Notes: generated from the letters alone by a model not told the origin. Positions 44,501-54,186 are shown, numbered from the stretch's first letter. The stretch is DNA of 64,000 nucleotides from Candidatus Thorarchaeota archaeon (GCA_016933575.1 JAFGAR010000175.1:1-64000), one strand, 5' to 3'. Made by a program: numbers and translations.

Positions 44501-47500
44501 GTAATGGAGTGCTCCTCCGCCTATAATGAATCCATGACCCGATTCAATATACTCCTTGATAGCATTGATTTCAGAAGTTGACATTTGTTCAGGCGGTAGA
44601 CCTAGATGAAGAACATCAGGTCTCAGGGTTTCAAGTGTGTTAAGTGTTAATGGAAGAGACTCATTTTGAAATGAAGTGTAGTCAATATAGAGTGGAGAAT
44701 CTCCGTAGCTATCCCAATGTAGCATAATCTCATCCCAGCAGCATTGATCAGCATATTCTGTGCCGGCACTTGGCAAAATGAGAATGCTTATTCTCACAGG
44801 CAGAGTAATCGATGCGTCGATATAACCACCGAACTTTCCAGTTGCTGTAATTATCCCTGCAGAATCAGACATAAGTGCAAATGAAATCATTCCACTTTCA
44901 TTTGTGTAGCCATTCTCGCTGTTACCAAGACCTGTAACGTTGATGAAGCAGTTCTCAAGTGGAGTTCCCTCATAATAATCGCTTGCTGTGAATGTCACTA
45001 TCGTTGATTGTGAACGTTCCAAATAGCTAGGGCTTGCATCGAGTGCAATGATAGATGAATCATAGACAATGATTGTTGTAGAGAAATTCAAATACCCTGC
45101 TTTTGTCACATGTACATCAATCAAACCACTAGATGTTGGAGAGATAAACACACTACATGTTCCGTCAGCTTTCGATGTATTTGCTACCGAAATACCACAT
45201 CCTGAGAGTGAAACTGATGCGCCTTCAATTGGAGTTTCTGTGGCAGAATCAAAAGCCTCTAGATAGATTGTTTCAGAAGAACCTGACTTTAGAGCATTAT
45301 CCGACAATAAAACAACAAGTGATGGGAATAAGAGGAATTCAATCGCATTAGCAATTAGTCTGTTGCGATTATTAACATCTGCAATTGCGTCAATTGAAAA
45401 CCCGATGAATACGACTCCACCCAAACTTGGAGAGGGGGAAAGCCCCGTTATAGCACTTCCACCAGAATAACTTCCACCATATGCAGCAGCATTTAGTGAA
45501 CCATTAGCCGCAGCAAAAACATCCGCATATGCAGTTCCAAGTTGATTGGCAAGTAGGATGTTTGAAGGAAGATTAGATACAATTGGATGTGAACCTGGTA
45601 CAAGTTCGAGAGAACCGGTGTTTGTAGTCCTCTCTGTCCATTCTACATGAAACAATGATGAGAACCTACTATCCTCTACGCCATCTAATGAATAAAGGAT
45701 TGAAGCTCCTTCAAAGAGGAGATTTCCTCCAGTATTATGGTATTCATAGAGAACATCAAGAAGATAGCTCATTGGTGCATTCAAGGGATAACCATAGTTG
45801 TCACCTGTAGAAACAATTACTGCATCAAATCCTTGAAGGAAACTTAGAGCGGGTGTAGACTCATGCATTGTAAAATAGACTGTTACATCATACTCGTCTT
45901 TTAGGGCTAGAACATAGTCACCAGGATTCGAAGCATCACCAAAGTTATCATCAGCCCACCCTCCAGGATAGTCTGGACCAGAGCTTGTTCCTGCATTATC
46001 ACCAATAACTAGGACATCTCCCCGACTAACTTTGAAACGTATCTCGGATCCCCCACTCATTGATCCATTATCAAATTGAATGTAGAGTTTTAACCATCCA
46101 AATGTCGTAATATTGATTGAATCTGAATATTCTCCTGATACAGCTGTAAGATCCATTGTATGAATCACATTGCCAGAAGAATCCAACAATGTTGCATTTC
46201 CATTACAGTCATCATTAACATTTCCTGAAAAATTCAGGAAGGTATTGTAAATGGGAAGTCCATCAAGTTGAGTCGATACATCAAGTTTCCCTACATGTAT
46301 TGAGGAAACTGAAGTACTCGCGAAGGGTTGAGTGATTCTTGTCACTACAGTGTAGTCACCAGGAAGTGAGTCTGGAGTGAATTCAATGGAGAACTGGCCC
46401 AGACTATTTGTAGATACTAGTTCCGAATACACAGTCACACCTAGTGGGTTCTTGATTGTGACATTAACTGTATCAGTGATTGGTTTATTGTTATATTGCA
46501 GGCAGGTCCCATCTACAGTTACTGTTTCGTGTAAATCGACTTGGTCAGTAGCAATAGTGACATTGTGTTTCCAATACATTCTGAGAGCAGGGTCTCCAAA
46601 ATAAATAGCGTGATAAATAGTCTCTAAGGTTGGTCCATTTGATGTGTCATAGTTCGTAGCCATGAAATTCAGGGCATCATGAAATGCATCCTTTGGACTT
46701 GCCTCATGATTTGCTAATGCCTCAGTGAAAAAGTACTCCCAAAAGAGGTTATGAAATCCATCAAAGCAATCATATCCCGCCCAAGCAATACGGGTTGCAC
46801 CAATATAGGTTGATGCGCCGCCGTTTGTAGCTCTGAAGAAAGCTTCACCAATTGTGGGTTCAACACCTTCAACATCAAATGCTGCAGTTTCGCATGCCAT
46901 CGCAAAAGCAAAGGGAGTCTTATTCCCATTATTGAGTGCAAGTACATCACTCACATCAAGAGCATTGACCCAAACATCGTATGCTCCATGGTCGAAGAAA
47001 TTGACGATATTGATGCCTGAGTTGATTTTTGTAACAATATCTACTGTCGAGAGAGAACCATCGGTTGGATAATATCGAAAGACATCGAAGAATGAATCAA
47101 AAAGATATTTCTGATTCAGCTGACCTTCTGACATCACGACACCGTCTCCATCTCCAAAGCAGTCAACAGCTATGAGCATGAAATCATTCATCCAATCTCC
47201 GGGTTCTGGGTCACTCTCATAGCTAATTATACGAGTGAGGACTCGCTGGGCATCCGTAGAAGTCTGAATAGGCAATCGACCAACCTTGACCTCTGGGAAG
47301 AGATCTACATCATCATCGAATTCGCCAAAGATATCATTATCATTAGCATCCCAATCGCCATCTAAGCACTCGTAATATAGGTCACTAGGTTCAGTCCCGT
47401 TATCTAAGCTCATTCCTGCATTTGCAGGATCCCATACCTCCCTTGCTGGTACAAGGTCACAATCACCTATTAATAGAAAATACTCGGTAGCATTTGTCGC

Positions 47501-48523
47501 ATAAGCATCTGTGATAAATGAACGAACCTTTTCAGGATTATCTCGACCACTATATCCAGATAGAATATCACTGACTGTTTCAACAAAAACATCGAAACCA
47601 ATACTGGTTTTCCAGTCGATGAAGTCATCTAGAATAGGAGCTATATCATCTGTTGTAATGATTGTATAGCTCGCCCCTTGGTAGTCACTCCAACCATTGA
47701 ATGTGATGGATTCTTCTGTCACAGAATCCGTAAAGAGAACTTCAATACTAATCTCAGTGTGGAGTAGGCCCTGTTTCTCTATTGGATTATATTGCAGAGG
47801 ATGCAGAGTCAACATCAAAGCTCGTTCTTCGCCACTCTTAATAACTTGAGAATCTACAAGCTCTGAGGGGTATGTCGTACTTGATTCATAGACTTCAGGA
47901 TCAAAGAATAGAGTTAGATCAGGAACCATATCGCCGAAGATTGCTAATGGTTTCGGTCCGGGAACTAAATCGAGACCGTATAGGACTTCGTGCGTCTGAC
48001 TAGAAACTCGGATTTCAAGTACATCTAAGTCTGTGGGTACGTTGAACATAATCTTACTATAGGGTAAAACTGGCACTCCATAATTTGTCGAGAGTTCCAT
48101 CTCGGGTATGAAAACTGCATCGAAATAGCCCTCCTCAAAATTGTACGTGGCAATACTATAATCATGAATCAATGCATCGACAATCATTACATTTCCGAGT
48201 ACATCATAAGACACTTCCAGACCAGTGCATGCATCTCCATCAATAGAAGTTCGGTATTTCGAAAATGAATCAGCTTTTGACCGATAAGTTTCAAGAAGTT
48301 CTCTAGCATCAAGATATTCTCCTTGATTGTCAAGCGTGAGCCAATCTGCTGGAGTGTCTATGCCATATGGGTTGTGGCTCTCAGTCTCCTGAATATCAAA
48401 CCTATTATCTTCCTGCACATCACTATTACTAGATGGAGTAAGAGATAAAATTCCTATTAATGAAGAGCAACATATCATTCCAATGATGATTATGGACAAT
48501 ATACGATTGATGTAGCGGGGCAT
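41561..48523 (-). CDS. Giant surface protein with gingipain-like C25 peptidase domain
   Basis: 2320 residues: signal peptide (to about 30), a pro-like beta region, then a C25 domain (about 290-660) with the catalytic pair His in NFFDHGAYDVW (about 511) and Cys in FAMACETAAFD (about 542), closing with YFGDPALRMYW. Beyond it are Ig-like repeats, two glutamine-amidotransferase-like modules (near 835 and 1245), CARDB-type domains (about 1465 and 1760) and a C-terminal membrane segment with KKLRNR. It is likely an exposed, self-anchored protease or adhesin. TTAGGAGAA supports the ATG. A TATA-like TTTATAAG lies near 48660. Confidence 0.85.
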   Translation of the reverse strand: MPRYINRILSIIIIGMICCSSLIGILSLTPSSNSDVQEDNRFDIQETESHNPYGIDTPADWLTLDNQGEYLDARELLETYRSKADSFSKYRTSIDGDACTGLEVSYDVLGNVMIVDALIHDYSIATYNFEEGYFDAVFIPEMELSTNYGVPVLPYSKIMFNVPTDLDVLEIRVSSQTHEVLYGLDLVPGPKPLAIFGDMVPDLTLFFDPEVYESSTTYPSELVDSQVIKSGEERALMLTLHPLQYNPIEKQGLLHTEISIEVLFTDSVTEESITFNGWSDYQGASYTIITTDDIAPILDDFIDWKTSIGFDVFVETVSDILSGYSGRDNPEKVRSFITDAYATNATEYFLLIGDCDLVPAREVWDPANAGMSLDNGTEPSDLYYECLDGDWDANDNDIFGEFDDDVDLFPEVKVGRLPIQTSTDAQRVLTRIISYESDPEPGDWMNDFMLIAVDCFGDGDGVVMSEGQLNQKYLFDSFFDVFRYYPTDGSLSTVDIVTKINSGINIVNFFDHGAYDVWVNALDVSDVLALNNGNKTPFAFAMACETAAFDVEGVEPTIGEAFFRATNGGASTYIGATRIAWAGYDCFDGFHNLFWEYFFTEALANHEASPKDAFHDALNFMATNYDTSNGPTLETIYHAIYFGDPALRMYWKHNVTIATDQVDLHETVTVDGTCLQYNNKPITDTVNVTIKNPLGVTVYSELVSTNSLGQFSIEFTPDSLPGDYTVVTRITQPFASTSVSSIHVGKLDVSTQLDGLPIYNTFLNFSGNVNDDCNGNATLLDSSGNVIHTMDLTAVSGEYSDSINITTFGWLKLYIQFDNGSMSGGSEIRFKVSRGDVLVIGDNAGTSSGPDYPGGWADDNFGDASNPGDYVLALKDEYDVTVYFTMHESTPALSFLQGFDAVIVSTGDNYGYPLNAPMSYLLDVLYEYHNTGGNLLFEGASILYSLDGVEDSRFSSLFHVEWTERTTNTGSLELVPGSHPIVSNLPSNILLANQLGTAYADVFAAANGSLNAAAYGGSYSGGSAITGLSPSPSLGGVVFIGFSIDAIADVNNRNRLIANAIEFLLFPSLVVLLSDNALKSGSSETIYLEAFDSATETPIEGASVSLSGCGISVANTSKADGTCSVFISPTSSGLIDVHVTKAGYLNFSTTIIVYDSSIIALDASPSYLERSQSTIVTFTASDYYEGTPLENCFINVTGLGNSENGYTNESGMISFALMSDSAGIITATGKFGGYIDASITLPVRISILILPSAGTEYADQCCWDEIMLHWDSYGDSPLYIDYTSFQNESLPLTLNTLETLRPDVLHLGLPPEQMSTSEINAIKEYIESGHGFIIGGGALHYNLEDWAEFLGLADYGTTSVYYSGSVVYDLIEETHPLFNGLEGSYTQAYPMTFYPLDSQWDSSKLDGGMYLALHDSATPYGAIIAYRGMVLFTGLPEYSSGADDCQIVYNALIWSNYEVPEHDLSVTIDVPATLGPGESTTITASVQNKGTMDETNVVLTLLINGSEVDSISVPVLLSGHAESIEYPWAPFEVNSYNITAYAEPVDDEYSEANNYATQMVSVRDLHDYMMSEVTYTWYDAFVNGVNLDVDGDDESVGVVLPFEFQFYDNIFDTVYVSSNGWLSFENDNPWQYNNVEYPTTDSRYVYSLAPMWADLIAYNNIWCWATEDRVVIEFREYYYLSGGIAGTFEVVFYENGLIQFNYQTMGNIYDGTVGLNHGDGIHYNSYDSSLLSYTTEFSLNFLYKYQGSELEAGLLAPSYASLNEPVEITAIAHNIGNSTEYDVELTIFIDDVVVDEDEISSLAPSAYYEFEYIWIPTDLGLHNVCVYVTPVVGELMTSNNAIMQNVSVEIPRNFEITSPTSSQTVRGGLVLVEYTIDQIEEVESLDVSVNDEDIIHIVNITQLEVMVPVFQNGTNLIELTVQWNDTRTDTESVTITSTEVVPLLDPELGDFYNWYQRAEPYSIQLNYTFSGMIGIYEVGVDVSMAVLDENNVTIMQAEVEITANTLNGYISSGVLEGSRLFFITGLRSPTYTNSYAEIGDVHALHAWFDNQRVTSSSIWESYAIWRSASTTTGQTASIFRSNGILATVELDGENLTGWVTNSSYLPAVDNNPPEWLTPLEYIVAEAGQSFVFQFDIFDDSGLDSFTINDTVHFVLTLSGQLSNVVPLHVGSYGLELTAIDPFDNTLIDEVTIQVIDTISPTWIYSDASIDLQYGSNLEVYLEATDFSGIDHWSVNDTRFSVNTTGWLINSIDLDSGVYTIEVAVFDLYNNYNTLVLTITLLPAPNPFSDVELILRVALYTTLAVAIFVGFLSIYKKLRNR

Positions 48524-48722
48524 TGGTTCAGATTCTCCTAACTTATCTCAACGTGCACTTACGAGTAGAAGAAATGACTAACTGATCCGGTGGTTTTATT
48601 CAGGACTAAGTTAAAGACTCCCATCCTTATGCACGATATGAGAACTCGAATTTGAACACTTATAAATTTCTCATACGCATATCATAATGGTCATCTACAA
48701 GATATGCGCAACTATCACAAAT

Positions 48723-48746
48723 AAAAGGAGCTGGAGACCCAGCCCC
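48723..48746 (-). terminator. Hairpin terminator of the 48751 gene
   Basis: 8-bp stem (48727-48734 with 48739-48746), 4-nt loop, one G-U pair that works only as minus-strand RNA, followed by TTTTATTT. It begins 4 bp past the stop codon. Confidence 0.65.
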
Positions 48747-48750
48747 TGCA

Positions 48751-49104
48751 TTATTTTTCGAAATGCACCTTTACATTTGGTGAAATTAAGTAAATGAGAC
48801 ACATGAGACTCAAGATGACTCCGGGCCAATTATCGCCCACAGCATAGAGGAATATCGCAATAACATTGAATATCACAGTCATCATCCAAGCTGAATAGTC
48901 CTGCTTCAGAATCATTGTGTAAAGCCAAAATGCAACAATTGCAAGGATTACGCCTAACAGCGAGAGTTCGTTCTCCCATATAAGATATTCAACCCCGCCA
49001 ACAATTAGGCCGGTAATAGCTTCAAGAAGCACTAACCAACCAGCGTAAGTGACTTCCTTTGGACGTGCACCTACACCAGCATCGGTCATTGGTATTTCGG
49101 TCAT
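48751..49104 (-). CDS. Small four-helix membrane protein
   Basis: 117 residues, four short hydrophobic segments separated by tight turns (YAGWLVLLEAITGLIVGG; LSLLGVILAIVAFWLYTMI; WMMTVIFNVIAIFLYAV; VILSLMCLIYLI). The architecture recalls SPW-repeat-like proteins but no motif is definite. GGTGAT 5 nt before the ATG. Its own terminator follows. Confidence 0.6.
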   Translation of the reverse strand: MTEIPMTDAGVGARPKEVTYAGWLVLLEAITGLIVGGVEYLIWENELSLLGVILAIVAFWLYTMILKQDYSAWMMTVIFNVIAIFLYAVGDNWPGVILSLMCLIYLISPNVKVHFEK

Positions 49105-49147
49105 ATAGAATCACCAAGTATCTTAGCGATGTATGCAGTGGTTCATA

Positions 49148-49702
49148 TTACTCTTTCGAGTCAATTTGATAATTAGCTTCTTCAGAAGTTTCATCCGCAT
49201 ATTCATAGAGAACTGACCAATCAGGTGCGTAGTCAATTGGTTCTAGGTCACTTGCCTCAAGTTCGAGCCCCTCAATACCTGCCACAATCTTTCTTAGTGT
49301 ATAGGATTTGGCTCCTTCCCACCGGAGATAATCATTGAGATCTTTCGAGAACTCGCCCTGGTATCTCCGACATCGACCACTACAGAAGATCTTGTCATCA
49401 CGAATCTCGAGAACGTCACCACACCACTTGCAGACTGCCTCTTCACCATGTGCGTAAATGCGGCCATTAACGAGGCGGATGAGAAGGACAGTACCATCAA
49501 AATTACAGACACCCCATTCTTGATTGAGGTTGACTACCTTGAACCACAACTGGTTCTTGGGTCGTGCTGAGGAGCGGGAAGCAACTGGAAGAGAAGAGGC
49601 GACTGGATTCGTTTCGCTGTATTCGTTACTCGATAAGGCGGTCTCATCCTTGAGTTCTGAGAATTCAGATAACTTCGTCTGTTCTGTCCGCCTCATGTAC
49701 AT
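49148..49702 (-). CDS. Zinc-binding protein with CxxC pairs, unknown
   Basis: 184 residues. A polar, probably disordered N-terminus (50 residues) leads into a small fold with CKWCGD and CSGRCRR, a four-Cys zinc site of the kind seen in HNH-like or ribbon proteins. The acidic C-terminus is unstructured. No catalytic His was identified. Confidence 0.55.
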   Translation of the reverse strand: MYMRRTEQTKLSEFSELKDETALSSNEYSETNPVASSLPVASRSSARPKNQLWFKVVNLNQEWGVCNFDGTVLLIRLVNGRIYAHGEEAVCKWCGDVLEIRDDKIFCSGRCRRYQGEFSKDLNDYLRWEGAKSYTLRKIVAGIEGLELEASDLEPIDYAPDWSVLYEYADETSEEANYQIDSKE

Positions 49703-49813
49703 GAGTGTTCCAAGAGCACAGATAAACTCCTATCTGAAATCGAATGAGATAGTTACGAAGCAATTAGAAGAATTTATGTTATGATATATAGAAAACACTT
49801 GGAGGTTTTATCG

Positions 49814-50221
49814 ATGGTACTTCTAGGAAGCACAGCTCCATTACTTATTGACATAAATTTGATTCTTCAATACATGACTCTGATCCTGTTAGTGATTGGG
49901 TATATCAAAAGGAAGCCATTCAAGACTCATGGGTATCTTATGCTCTTTGTTCTCATAATAACTATAGGAACAACTATTCTTATTATGGCTCCTAGACTAT
50001 TGATTACACTCAGTAGCTATGGATATCCAATCATTGCGCATGCGTTGTTAGGCATAATTTCCATTATTCTTGGATCTTTGTTTGCTATTAGATTCATCTT
50101 AGCAGTAAGAAACAACAGACCATTAACTTGCGGGACAAAGATTATGATGCGACTTGCCTTGGTGGTATGGATAATTCCAATACTTGCAGGGACTATGATG
50201 TACATTACACTCTATCTCTAA
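49814..50221 (+). CDS. Four-helix membrane protein, DUF420-like
   Basis: 135 residues from ATG 49814, chosen because GGAGGT stands 7 nt upstream; an in-frame ATG at 49781 lacks such a site. Four hydrophobic segments, with IKRKPFKTHGYLM between the first and second resembling DUF420 proteins. Its function is unknown. Confidence 0.6.
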   Translation: MVLLGSTAPLLIDINLILQYMTLILLVIGYIKRKPFKTHGYLMLFVLIITIGTTILIMAPRLLITLSSYGYPIIAHALLGIISIILGSLFAIRFILAVRNNRPLTCGTKIMMRLALVVWIIPILAGTMMYITLYL

Positions 50222-50239
50222 AACACGGTTAATAATTGA

Positions 50240-50255
50240 GGTTAACAAGTTAACC
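50240..50255. promoter_or_regulatory. 16-bp inverted repeat upstream of a surface-protein gene
   Basis: GGTTAAC and GTTAACC arms with a 2-bp spacer, about 80 bp ahead of the surface-protein start and 19 bp past the preceding stop. It could be an operator; a related half (GGTTAATAATTGAG) lies just before it. Confidence 0.3.
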
Positions 50256-50335
50256 CTACTAATTACTTCTGCAAAACTACATAAGATTAGATTTAATCAA
50301 AATAGTAGAACGCTATGACATAGCGAGGGAAAGTA

Positions 50336-52579
50336 ATGATTAGAAAAGCTCTCTTTATTGTCATCTTATGCCTGATGATGTCATCACAACTTCTACCTCA
50401 GGCATCGATTTCAAGAACGCAAACTCTTACACAGGAATCAGTCACAGTACCATCTGAAACTAACCTGGGACGAGTCACTTGGACAACGAATACATTTCCG
50501 AATGTTGGTCTAGAAGAATGGTATAATCCACATTCTCCAGAGGATATCTATACTGTCAGAACAACTGAGGAAGCAAGCTGGTACGAAACAAGTAATGTGT
50601 ATGAAGGTGCAAAATCCTTTGGAATGCATGCTCGTGCTCTTGATCCATCACATTACTCAGAAGTTCGACTTACTCAGCAATCATGGATATATTGGGATAA
50701 TCCAACAAATACAACCCTTGATTTCGATTGGTATTTGGATTCGATTGGCACACCAATCAATCAAGACTATTATCAAGTTAGATTACGAATAAGTAATCGT
50801 GACATGTACTACTATATTGGCTGTCAGAATTCTGTGGTAATGAATGGGTCGATGGCATATTTCTTCATAAATGGACCTCTTCAAACTTGGAATCACCTGC
50901 ATAGAAATCTTACAAGTGATTATTTCGAGGTCTTTGGTCAACTTCCAACAGAATTTGAATGGGCTGAATGGTGGATACGGAGTTATAGTACGACATATAC
51001 TCGTATTTACATGGATGATGTAAATATTGTAAATGGTACTTTTGTAAAAGTAGGTGGATCTACATTAAATGGCAATTTTGAAGGAACTGGCGGTTGGACT
51101 TTTCAAACATCAACTGATCCAGCAGATATTTCTCAATCACCAGTGAGAAAAGAAGGCGATTGGAGTATGAACATGACTGTTCTATCCAATGACTACACAT
51201 CTTATGCCTATGCTAGCTATAATCCTAACAAGTTACTATCTGAATCGAATAAAGGACAGCTCTCATTCTGGTGGATGATAGAAGATTGGGTAAATCCTGA
51301 TGTATTTTCATACTGCCGTTTGATAGTCAATGTCAAAAATTCAACCACAGACTTTCAAATATACTATTTCTTTGCTATTGGCGGAGCTGGAACTATGCCT
51401 ATGGTAATAATGGACAATACAATCAAAATTAAGGTTGATAGTTTCAATGCAACAGGAACATGGAATCGTTTTGATAGAAACATTTGGGAAGATTTCACTG
51501 GAGTCTATGATACTGAAAACCTCTGGATTGATGAGATTGAATTCCAAGTCCGAACCACTGTAGACAACAGCCTTCTCTCTCTCTTGTTCGATGATATTCA
51601 ATTCGAAACAGCAATCCTAAATGATATGAATTATGAACACCAAGATGCTGTTGGGTCGCCAATTCTAGGATGGGATTACACATCAGGATTAGATGACGTT
51701 ACTGTAACAGATTTTGCTAAGAGTGGTAACAAAGCAGCCAATCTTACATTGAATAACGATGAATCATGTGGCTATGATCAAACAATCGGAAAACTTGTTT
51801 TAAATAGTAGTACGGAACTTATACTAGATTTCAATGTCTACATTGATGATTTTAATCTGACATCAGAGGACTACCTGCTTTTTGCATTATCAGTTCAAGA
51901 TACGTCTATGTACTATATTATTGCTAACTCAACTAGTGCGTTTGAATCATCCTTAGGAGAAGAAGGTGGAGATTTTATTCTACTTCAGGACACTATTACT
52001 ACCAACCAATGGCTGAATTTCCAAATAGATATCGTTCATGATTATGAGGATTTGTTTGGAAACGCGCCAGATACTACTCTGACATATCTTTACCTATCAG
52101 CACGGTCAGGACCTGCAAGTAGACTCTCTGTCATCTTTGATGATCTCTATATCTATTGTGACCCAGCCCCAGATGTAATAGATGTTGACCATTTGATAAT
52201 CCTTGCTCCTGGTGGTGGTCCGGGATATGCAATCATTAATGCTACAGCTATTGACGCAACACTTGAATCTGTGGTTCTAAACTATCGAGTAGATAATGGA
52301 ACATGGCAGCAAGTTGACATGAATCAACTAGATACAACACTGTTTGAAGCAAATATAACAAACTTGGTAGGAGATTTGACTGTAGAATACAGCATAACCG
52401 CCACAGATGCCTTTGATAAGACATTTACAGCACTCAATGGGACAGAATACTTCTCATTCACGCTGAGTACTGGTACTCTTCCGACAGGAGATCTACTTGG
52501 ACCTATTCTAATTCTCGGTGTTATCATAGCGATAGGTGTAGTTTTGTTGGTCTATGTCTTTGTCTATAAGAGAAAATAG
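50336..52579 (+). CDS. Large surface protein (paralogue A)
   Basis: 747 residues: signal peptide, three successive beta-sandwich modules (about 55-235, 240-425 and 435-610), an Ig-like domain (about 620-715) and a C-terminal membrane segment with KRK tail. Modules share phrases such as NGNFEGTGGWTF and NYEHQDAVGSPILGWD. The opening VGLEEWYNPHSPEDIYTVRT recurs in the minus-strand gene at 55.4 kb. They are probably carbohydrate- or surface-binding proteins. A GAGGGAAAG site precedes the ATG and a hairpin terminator follows. Confidence 0.78.
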   Translation: MIRKALFIVILCLMMSSQLLPQASISRTQTLTQESVTVPSETNLGRVTWTTNTFPNVGLEEWYNPHSPEDIYTVRTTEEASWYETSNVYEGAKSFGMHARALDPSHYSEVRLTQQSWIYWDNPTNTTLDFDWYLDSIGTPINQDYYQVRLRISNRDMYYYIGCQNSVVMNGSMAYFFINGPLQTWNHLHRNLTSDYFEVFGQLPTEFEWAEWWIRSYSTTYTRIYMDDVNIVNGTFVKVGGSTLNGNFEGTGGWTFQTSTDPADISQSPVRKEGDWSMNMTVLSNDYTSYAYASYNPNKLLSESNKGQLSFWWMIEDWVNPDVFSYCRLIVNVKNSTTDFQIYYFFAIGGAGTMPMVIMDNTIKIKVDSFNATGTWNRFDRNIWEDFTGVYDTENLWIDEIEFQVRTTVDNSLLSLLFDDIQFETAILNDMNYEHQDAVGSPILGWDYTSGLDDVTVTDFAKSGNKAANLTLNNDESCGYDQTIGKLVLNSSTELILDFNVYIDDFNLTSEDYLLFALSVQDTSMYYIIANSTSAFESSLGEEGGDFILLQDTITTNQWLNFQIDIVHDYEDLFGNAPDTTLTYLYLSARSGPASRLSVIFDDLYIYCDPAPDVIDVDHLIILAPGGGPGYAIINATAIDATLESVVLNYRVDNGTWQQVDMNQLDTTLFEANITNLVGDLTVEYSITATDAFDKTFTALNGTEYFSFTLSTGTLPTGDLLGPILILGVIIAIGVVLLVYVFVYKRK

Positions 52580-52589
52580 ATTCACTATG

Positions 52590-52625
52590 ACCCAGCAAAA
52601 ACAGCTGGGTTTCTCTTCTTTTTTC
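52590..52625 (+). terminator. Hairpin terminator of surface protein A
   Basis: 7-bp stem ACCCAGC/GCTGGGT (52590-52596 and 52604-52610), then TTTCTCTTCTTTTTTCT. It begins 11 bp past the stop codon. Confidence 0.7.
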
Positions 52626-52633
52626 TAATTCAA

Positions 52634-53374
52634 TCATTCTAGGTAGTCGAGAAGCTCCACCAAATCTTTGATTATTAGTACATCTTCATTTTCTGACTGC
52701 AATTCTTCTTTTAGTTTCGAAAGAAGGATTGGTTGCATTCCAGCTCTTCGCGCGGCTTCCACATCAAGATTTATTTTATTACCAACAAAAGCACATCTAA
52801 TCGGATTGACCCCTAACTCATGTGCATTCATTATCAACATGTATGGAGAGGGTTTTGCATAACCTCGGATCAAGGTCCATTGTAGACTCTGGAATAGATG
52901 CCGAATTCCTGATGAAGAGAGAAGATCATCAGGACTCTGAGTCCAGTTTGTTGCAACACCTAACTTCAATCCACGATGATACAAATCTTCTAGGACCTCC
53001 TTTGCTCCGAGTCTCAAAGTATTTGGATGACTTGTAAGAAGATCATTCCAGAGACGTTGATACTCTAAAGATTTCTTGTCTATATCAGCATCGACACCCA
53101 AGCTCTGTAAAAGAACTCTATCAAAGTATAGCCATTCTTCATGATTTATCTCGTGATTTGGTCCAGTTGCCACTTCATCTAGCAACTCATAGAGTGCAAT
53201 TTCAGCCTTATCTTCTGCTTGTACAAGCTCCTCATATGTAACAACAAAATCCTCTCCACAGACTTCTCGAAGGAATTTCATATGATAGTCTGAAACAGAA
53301 TAGGGCATTGTATACAGCGTATCGCCCATATCGAAAATCACAGCTTTTATTTCTTTCAGGTTTCTAAGAGGCAA
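52634..53374 (-). CDS. HAD-superfamily hydrolase
   Basis: 246 residues: nucleophile motif FDMGDTLY, threonine motif LGVATNWTQ, lysine RGYAKPSP and acidic CAFVGNKINLDVEAARRAGM. The general-acid position (+2 after the nucleophile) is Gly rather than Asp, as in several FDxGDT subfamilies, so phosphatase rate or specificity may differ. GGTGA upstream of the TTG start. Substrate unknown. Confidence 0.82.
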   Translation of the reverse strand: MPLRNLKEIKAVIFDMGDTLYTMPYSVSDYHMKFLREVCGEDFVVTYEELVQAEDKAEIALYELLDEVATGPNHEINHEEWLYFDRVLLQSLGVDADIDKKSLEYQRLWNDLLTSHPNTLRLGAKEVLEDLYHRGLKLGVATNWTQSPDDLLSSSGIRHLFQSLQWTLIRGYAKPSPYMLIMNAHELGVNPIRCAFVGNKINLDVEAARRAGMQPILLSKLKEELQSENEDVLIIKDLVELLDYLE

Positions 53375-53379
53375 CTATC

Positions 53380-54186
53380 TCACCTAAATTCCTCTTGAAC
53401 CCTTAAAATTGAGATTAGACTTACAAACACCATCGTGAATATTGTGATCAAGAGCATTGACCAATAGATCATAGGAAATGTTGTAGCAAAAAAAGGAGCT
53501 AGTAAGAACTGGAAACTGATTCCCAGATACATCAAGGGTATTGAATGCCAGAAAAATTTGGAATCAACCTTAGTTGAAAGGCTTTCGTCAGCATTCTTCG
53601 ACAGGAAGAATGCAAAGATGAAATAGATCAAGAAGATAGTAAAGAACCATCCGAAGTAATTAGTCAGCGGCACTCCAAAATAAAAACCACCATCCTCCCA
53701 TACCCACTCTCCTTGTATTGTAGAAAGAATCGGGTCCATGACAAGGTCCCACATAACCATCACAAATGCGGCAACAAAAGGAATCAGACCAATTTGCTTA
53801 CCCTGGATTTCTGGAGTGAATTTCCCAACTAGAATATGAGCGATTGACCAAGAGAGATAGCCTGTTCCAAGATAGGCTGGCATAATAATCCATGGAACTT
53901 CACCAATCTTTCCTAGACCGGTGTAGTAATAATTGCCAAAGGGAAATCCAATAGCAATGCTTAGTGATTCAAGGGTCCATGAGATTGTAAACGTGATAAT
54001 AATGAATACTATCAGATTCTTTGGTCCGTAGAATTTCGAGCCATGAAGTAATACAAAGAGAACGGTCACTAAGACACCTAGAAATCCTACTGGTGCTGAT
54101 ATTACCTTCGCAATTACTGTCGTGATATAGAGAATTGCGATGATTAGGATTATGAGTGAAGCTTCTATTTTGTTCAGTTTTGACAT
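53380..54186 (-). CDS. CruF-like carotenoid biosynthesis membrane protein
   Basis: 268 residues, seven or eight hydrophobic segments and the family patterns FPFGNYYYT, MWDLVMDPILSTIQGEWVWEDGG (in parts) and GVPLTNYFGWF. DUF422/CruF proteins hydrate carotenoid or bacterioruberin precursors. No other carotenoid gene lies in the window, so the pathway must be completed elsewhere or the protein has another lipid role. AGGAGA lies upstream of the ATG. Confidence 0.78.
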   Translation of the reverse strand: MSKLNKIEASLIILIIAILYITTVIAKVISAPVGFLGVLVTVLFVLLHGSKFYGPKNLIVFIIITFTISWTLESLSIAIGFPFGNYYYTGLGKIGEVPWIIMPAYLGTGYLSWSIAHILVGKFTPEIQGKQIGLIPFVAAFVMVMWDLVMDPILSTIQGEWVWEDGGFYFGVPLTNYFGWFFTIFLIYFIFAFFLSKNADESLSTKVDSKFFWHSIPLMYLGISFQFLLAPFFATTFPMIYWSMLLITIFTMVFVSLISILRVQEEFR

